From CAZDBA01 sp964503615 (GTDB lineage Bacteria > Planctomycetota > Planctomycetia > Pirellulales > Pirellulaceae): a stretch of DNA of 25,696 bases. The notes beneath the pieces were generated by a model. That model saw only the letters and a program-made list of their open reading frames with translations, was not told the DNA's origin and made no database searches. Numbering within the stretch: the first letter of the stretch is position 1; every line of letters begins with the position of its first letter. The DNA lies in contig CAZDBA010000063.1 of assembly GCA_964503615.1 (NCBI GenBank), forward strand, positions 1 to 25,696. Direction: 5' to 3'. The position numbers and the translations under genes were made by a program. Positions 24,646-25,696 of this stretch are shown in pieces.

Positions 24646-25287
24646 ATGATACGAATCGCATTGTTCACTGTTCTACTGGCAACTGTTGCATTTTCGTGGC
24701 CTGATCTGGCTACGGCACAGGTTCGCAAAGCCGCCGCCAATGCTCAACAGGACGATGGCTGGGTCGATGTCCTTCCGGGCGGGATCAGCGCCAGAATGAG
24801 GATGCCAGTCGAGCCTAGACATATTCAGCGAACGATGACTCCCACCAGTGATTCCGAGATCACCTTGGATACCTACATGGGCACTGTCCAAAACGGCAAT
24901 CTGACATTCGTCTTTAGCCACTTTAAGATGGTCGAAACGCCGATCGGCAAAAAGGCAATCGCCACTCGCTACGACGAAGCAGTACAGGGGCAAGTAGTAC
25001 GAGTGGGTGGCGAACTCGACTCATACAAGGTCGTCGAACTACAAAGAAATGAAGGGCGCGATTTTGTCTATCACTTCTCCGATAACAAAGACAACAAGTT
25101 CAAAATCCAAACTCGATTGTTCATCCGTTTGGACTCCATGTACGAGATCAAAGTCGTCGCGTTAAAGGACAACTTTTCCGATGAAGATGCCCAAAAGTTC
25201 TTTGACTCGTTTATGTTCGCAAAAGCCAATCCGATGCCCGTAGAAGAACCAGCAGAAGAAGAGAAGGCGGCTGACGGTAACCAGTAA
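24646..25287 (+). CDS. Small exported protein, possibly PsbP/DcrB-like
   Basis: 213 residues from ATG 24646. This start is chosen because it opens a normal signal peptide (MIRIALFTVLLATVAFSW, cleavage after ATAQ near 25); an ATG at 24565 would add 27 charged residues in front. The mature domain of about 160 residues is alternating strands with a final helix: LDTYMGTVQNGNLTFVFSHF, YKVVELQRNEGRDFVYHF, KIQTRLFIRLDSMYEIKVVA and SDEDAQKFFDSFMF. Strand-rich proteins with a FxRxxxLxxDxMYEI-like segment and a terminal DxxKFFDSF helix recall the PsbP/DcrB fold; this is tentative. The tail is acidic (EEPAEEEKAADGNQ). Function unknown. No clear ribosome site is seen. Confidence 0.8.
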   Translation: MIRIALFTVLLATVAFSWPDLATAQVRKAAANAQQDDGWVDVLPGGISARMRMPVEPRHIQRTMTPTSDSEITLDTYMGTVQNGNLTFVFSHFKMVETPIGKKAIATRYDEAVQGQVVRVGGELDSYKVVELQRNEGRDFVYHFSDNKDNKFKIQTRLFIRLDSMYEIKVVALKDNFSDEDAQKFFDSFMFAKANPMPVEEPAEEEKAADGNQ

Positions 25288-25322
25288 AGAGCAGGTCGAC
25301 GGTCGTTATAACGATTCGGTCG

Positions 25323-25499
25323 TCAACTTAGATCGATGCGCCCGCGCTTGCGAACACCAAAGCAAGCCGATTCGATGATGCCGTCCTTCTTCGCCGCATC
25401 CGTAGCGAGCGCCAGCATATCGTGCTTGCGACAAATCTCAGACAGTTTCTTCGCCAGGTCGTCGCTTTCTTCCTGAGTCACCGACAGAATATTCGCCAC
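25323..25499 (-). CDS. Small protein of unknown function (58 aa)
   Basis: From GTG 25499 the frame gives 58 residues. A strong anti-SD match, GAGGTGAT (25514-25507), precedes this GTG at 7 bases. An in-frame GTG at 25511 lies inside that site and is less likely. The protein has a helix of about 8-23 (TQEESDDLAKKLSEICRKH), a second segment MLALATDAAKKDGIIESACFG and a basic end RKRGRIDLS. It has two Cys (positions 21 and 46) and no signal peptide or TM segment, so it should be cytoplasmic. I do not recognise the family. It faces the 24646 gene convergently across 35 bases and starts a new unit after the putative terminator at 25587-25606. Confidence 0.6.
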   Translation of the reverse strand: MANILSVTQEESDDLAKKLSEICRKHDMLALATDAAKKDGIIESACFGVRKRGRIDLS

Positions 25500-25586
25500 G
25501 CTGGCAATCACCTCAAATTCAGATGAATGTCGACGTGAAACGCGAGAGCCGGCAGCATGCGCTTTTGAACATAAGAGAGCTTTCCC

Positions 25587-25606
25587 AAAAAAACGGTTCG
25601 GAACCG
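25587..25606 (-). terminator. Putative terminator of a gene beyond the right edge
   Basis: On the minus strand CGGTT-CCG-AACCG (plus 25594-25606) is followed directly by seven Ts (plus A-run 25587-25593). The stem is only 5 bp with a 3-base loop, so strength is uncertain. Apart from this, 25500-25696 holds no gene that I can support. Confidence 0.45.
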
Positions 25607-25696
25607 AATTCAGTTATTCCTTTAAGACCGGTGTCTCACTCTGAAGGCTGGAGCGTAATACCAACAATTCCTGTCGTCGCGGCTCGAGATCTTTCC

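Overview
The window looks like chromosomal DNA of a planctomycete, most likely a marine member of the Pirellulales. Indicators are a PEP-CTERM protein, a secreted protein with a C-terminal dockerin-type domain, a sialate O-acetylesterase of the kind abundant in this phylum, a membrane-anchored PIN/TRAM (YacL-type) protein, many signal-peptide proteins of unknown function, loosely packed genes on both strands and often weak ribosome binding sites. This assignment is inference from gene content. No rRNA, tRNA, CRISPR array, transposase or phage gene was seen.

Layout. 1-272: start of an exported protein truncated by the window edge (minus). 421-4044: three minus-strand housekeeping genes (PIN/TRAM protein, HD-domain dNTP triphosphohydrolase, class II fructose-bisphosphate aldolase), the aldolase followed by a clear intrinsic terminator. 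4045-4543: divergent regulatory region. 4544-5149: PEP-CTERM protein with its own terminator. 5263-7268: putative lipoprotein and rhomboid protease (minus). 7495-8493: SIMPL-domain protein. 8589-10217: two-TM protein with Asp-rich, calcium-type repeats and a C-terminal coiled coil (minus). 10637-17751: a four-gene export locus on the plus strand: a very large lipoprotein-type TolC homologue, a membrane-fusion adaptor ending in two EF-hands, an ABC ATPase and a MacB/FtsX permease. 17890-19575: sialate O-acetylesterase behind an extended -10 promoter. 19600-22800: dockerin protein and a large exported HEAT-repeat protein (minus). 23007-24398: argininosuccinate lyase (minus). 24646-25287: small exported protein. 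25323-25499: 58-aa conserved-looking small protein (minus).

How the genes work together. The clearest functional unit is the MacA-MacB-TolC-like tripartite machine at 10637-17751. Adaptor and ATPase overlap by three bases and the permease follows after 20 bases, so these three are an operon; the TolC-like gene lies 322 bases upstream on the same strand. Two features set it apart from textbook MacAB-TolC: about 230 extra helical residues between the two TolC halves, and a paired EF-hand tail on the adaptor. The other two highlights are an exported HEAT protein that contains what looks like a degenerate response-regulator receiver fold (20533-22800), and a 21-bp-spaced direct repeat abutting a candidate aldolase promoter (4069-4126). 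Several envelope proteins here carry putative calcium-binding motifs (EF-hand, Asp-rich type-3-like repeats, dockerin), which may be a common theme. No wholly new multi-gene system can be proven from sequence alone.
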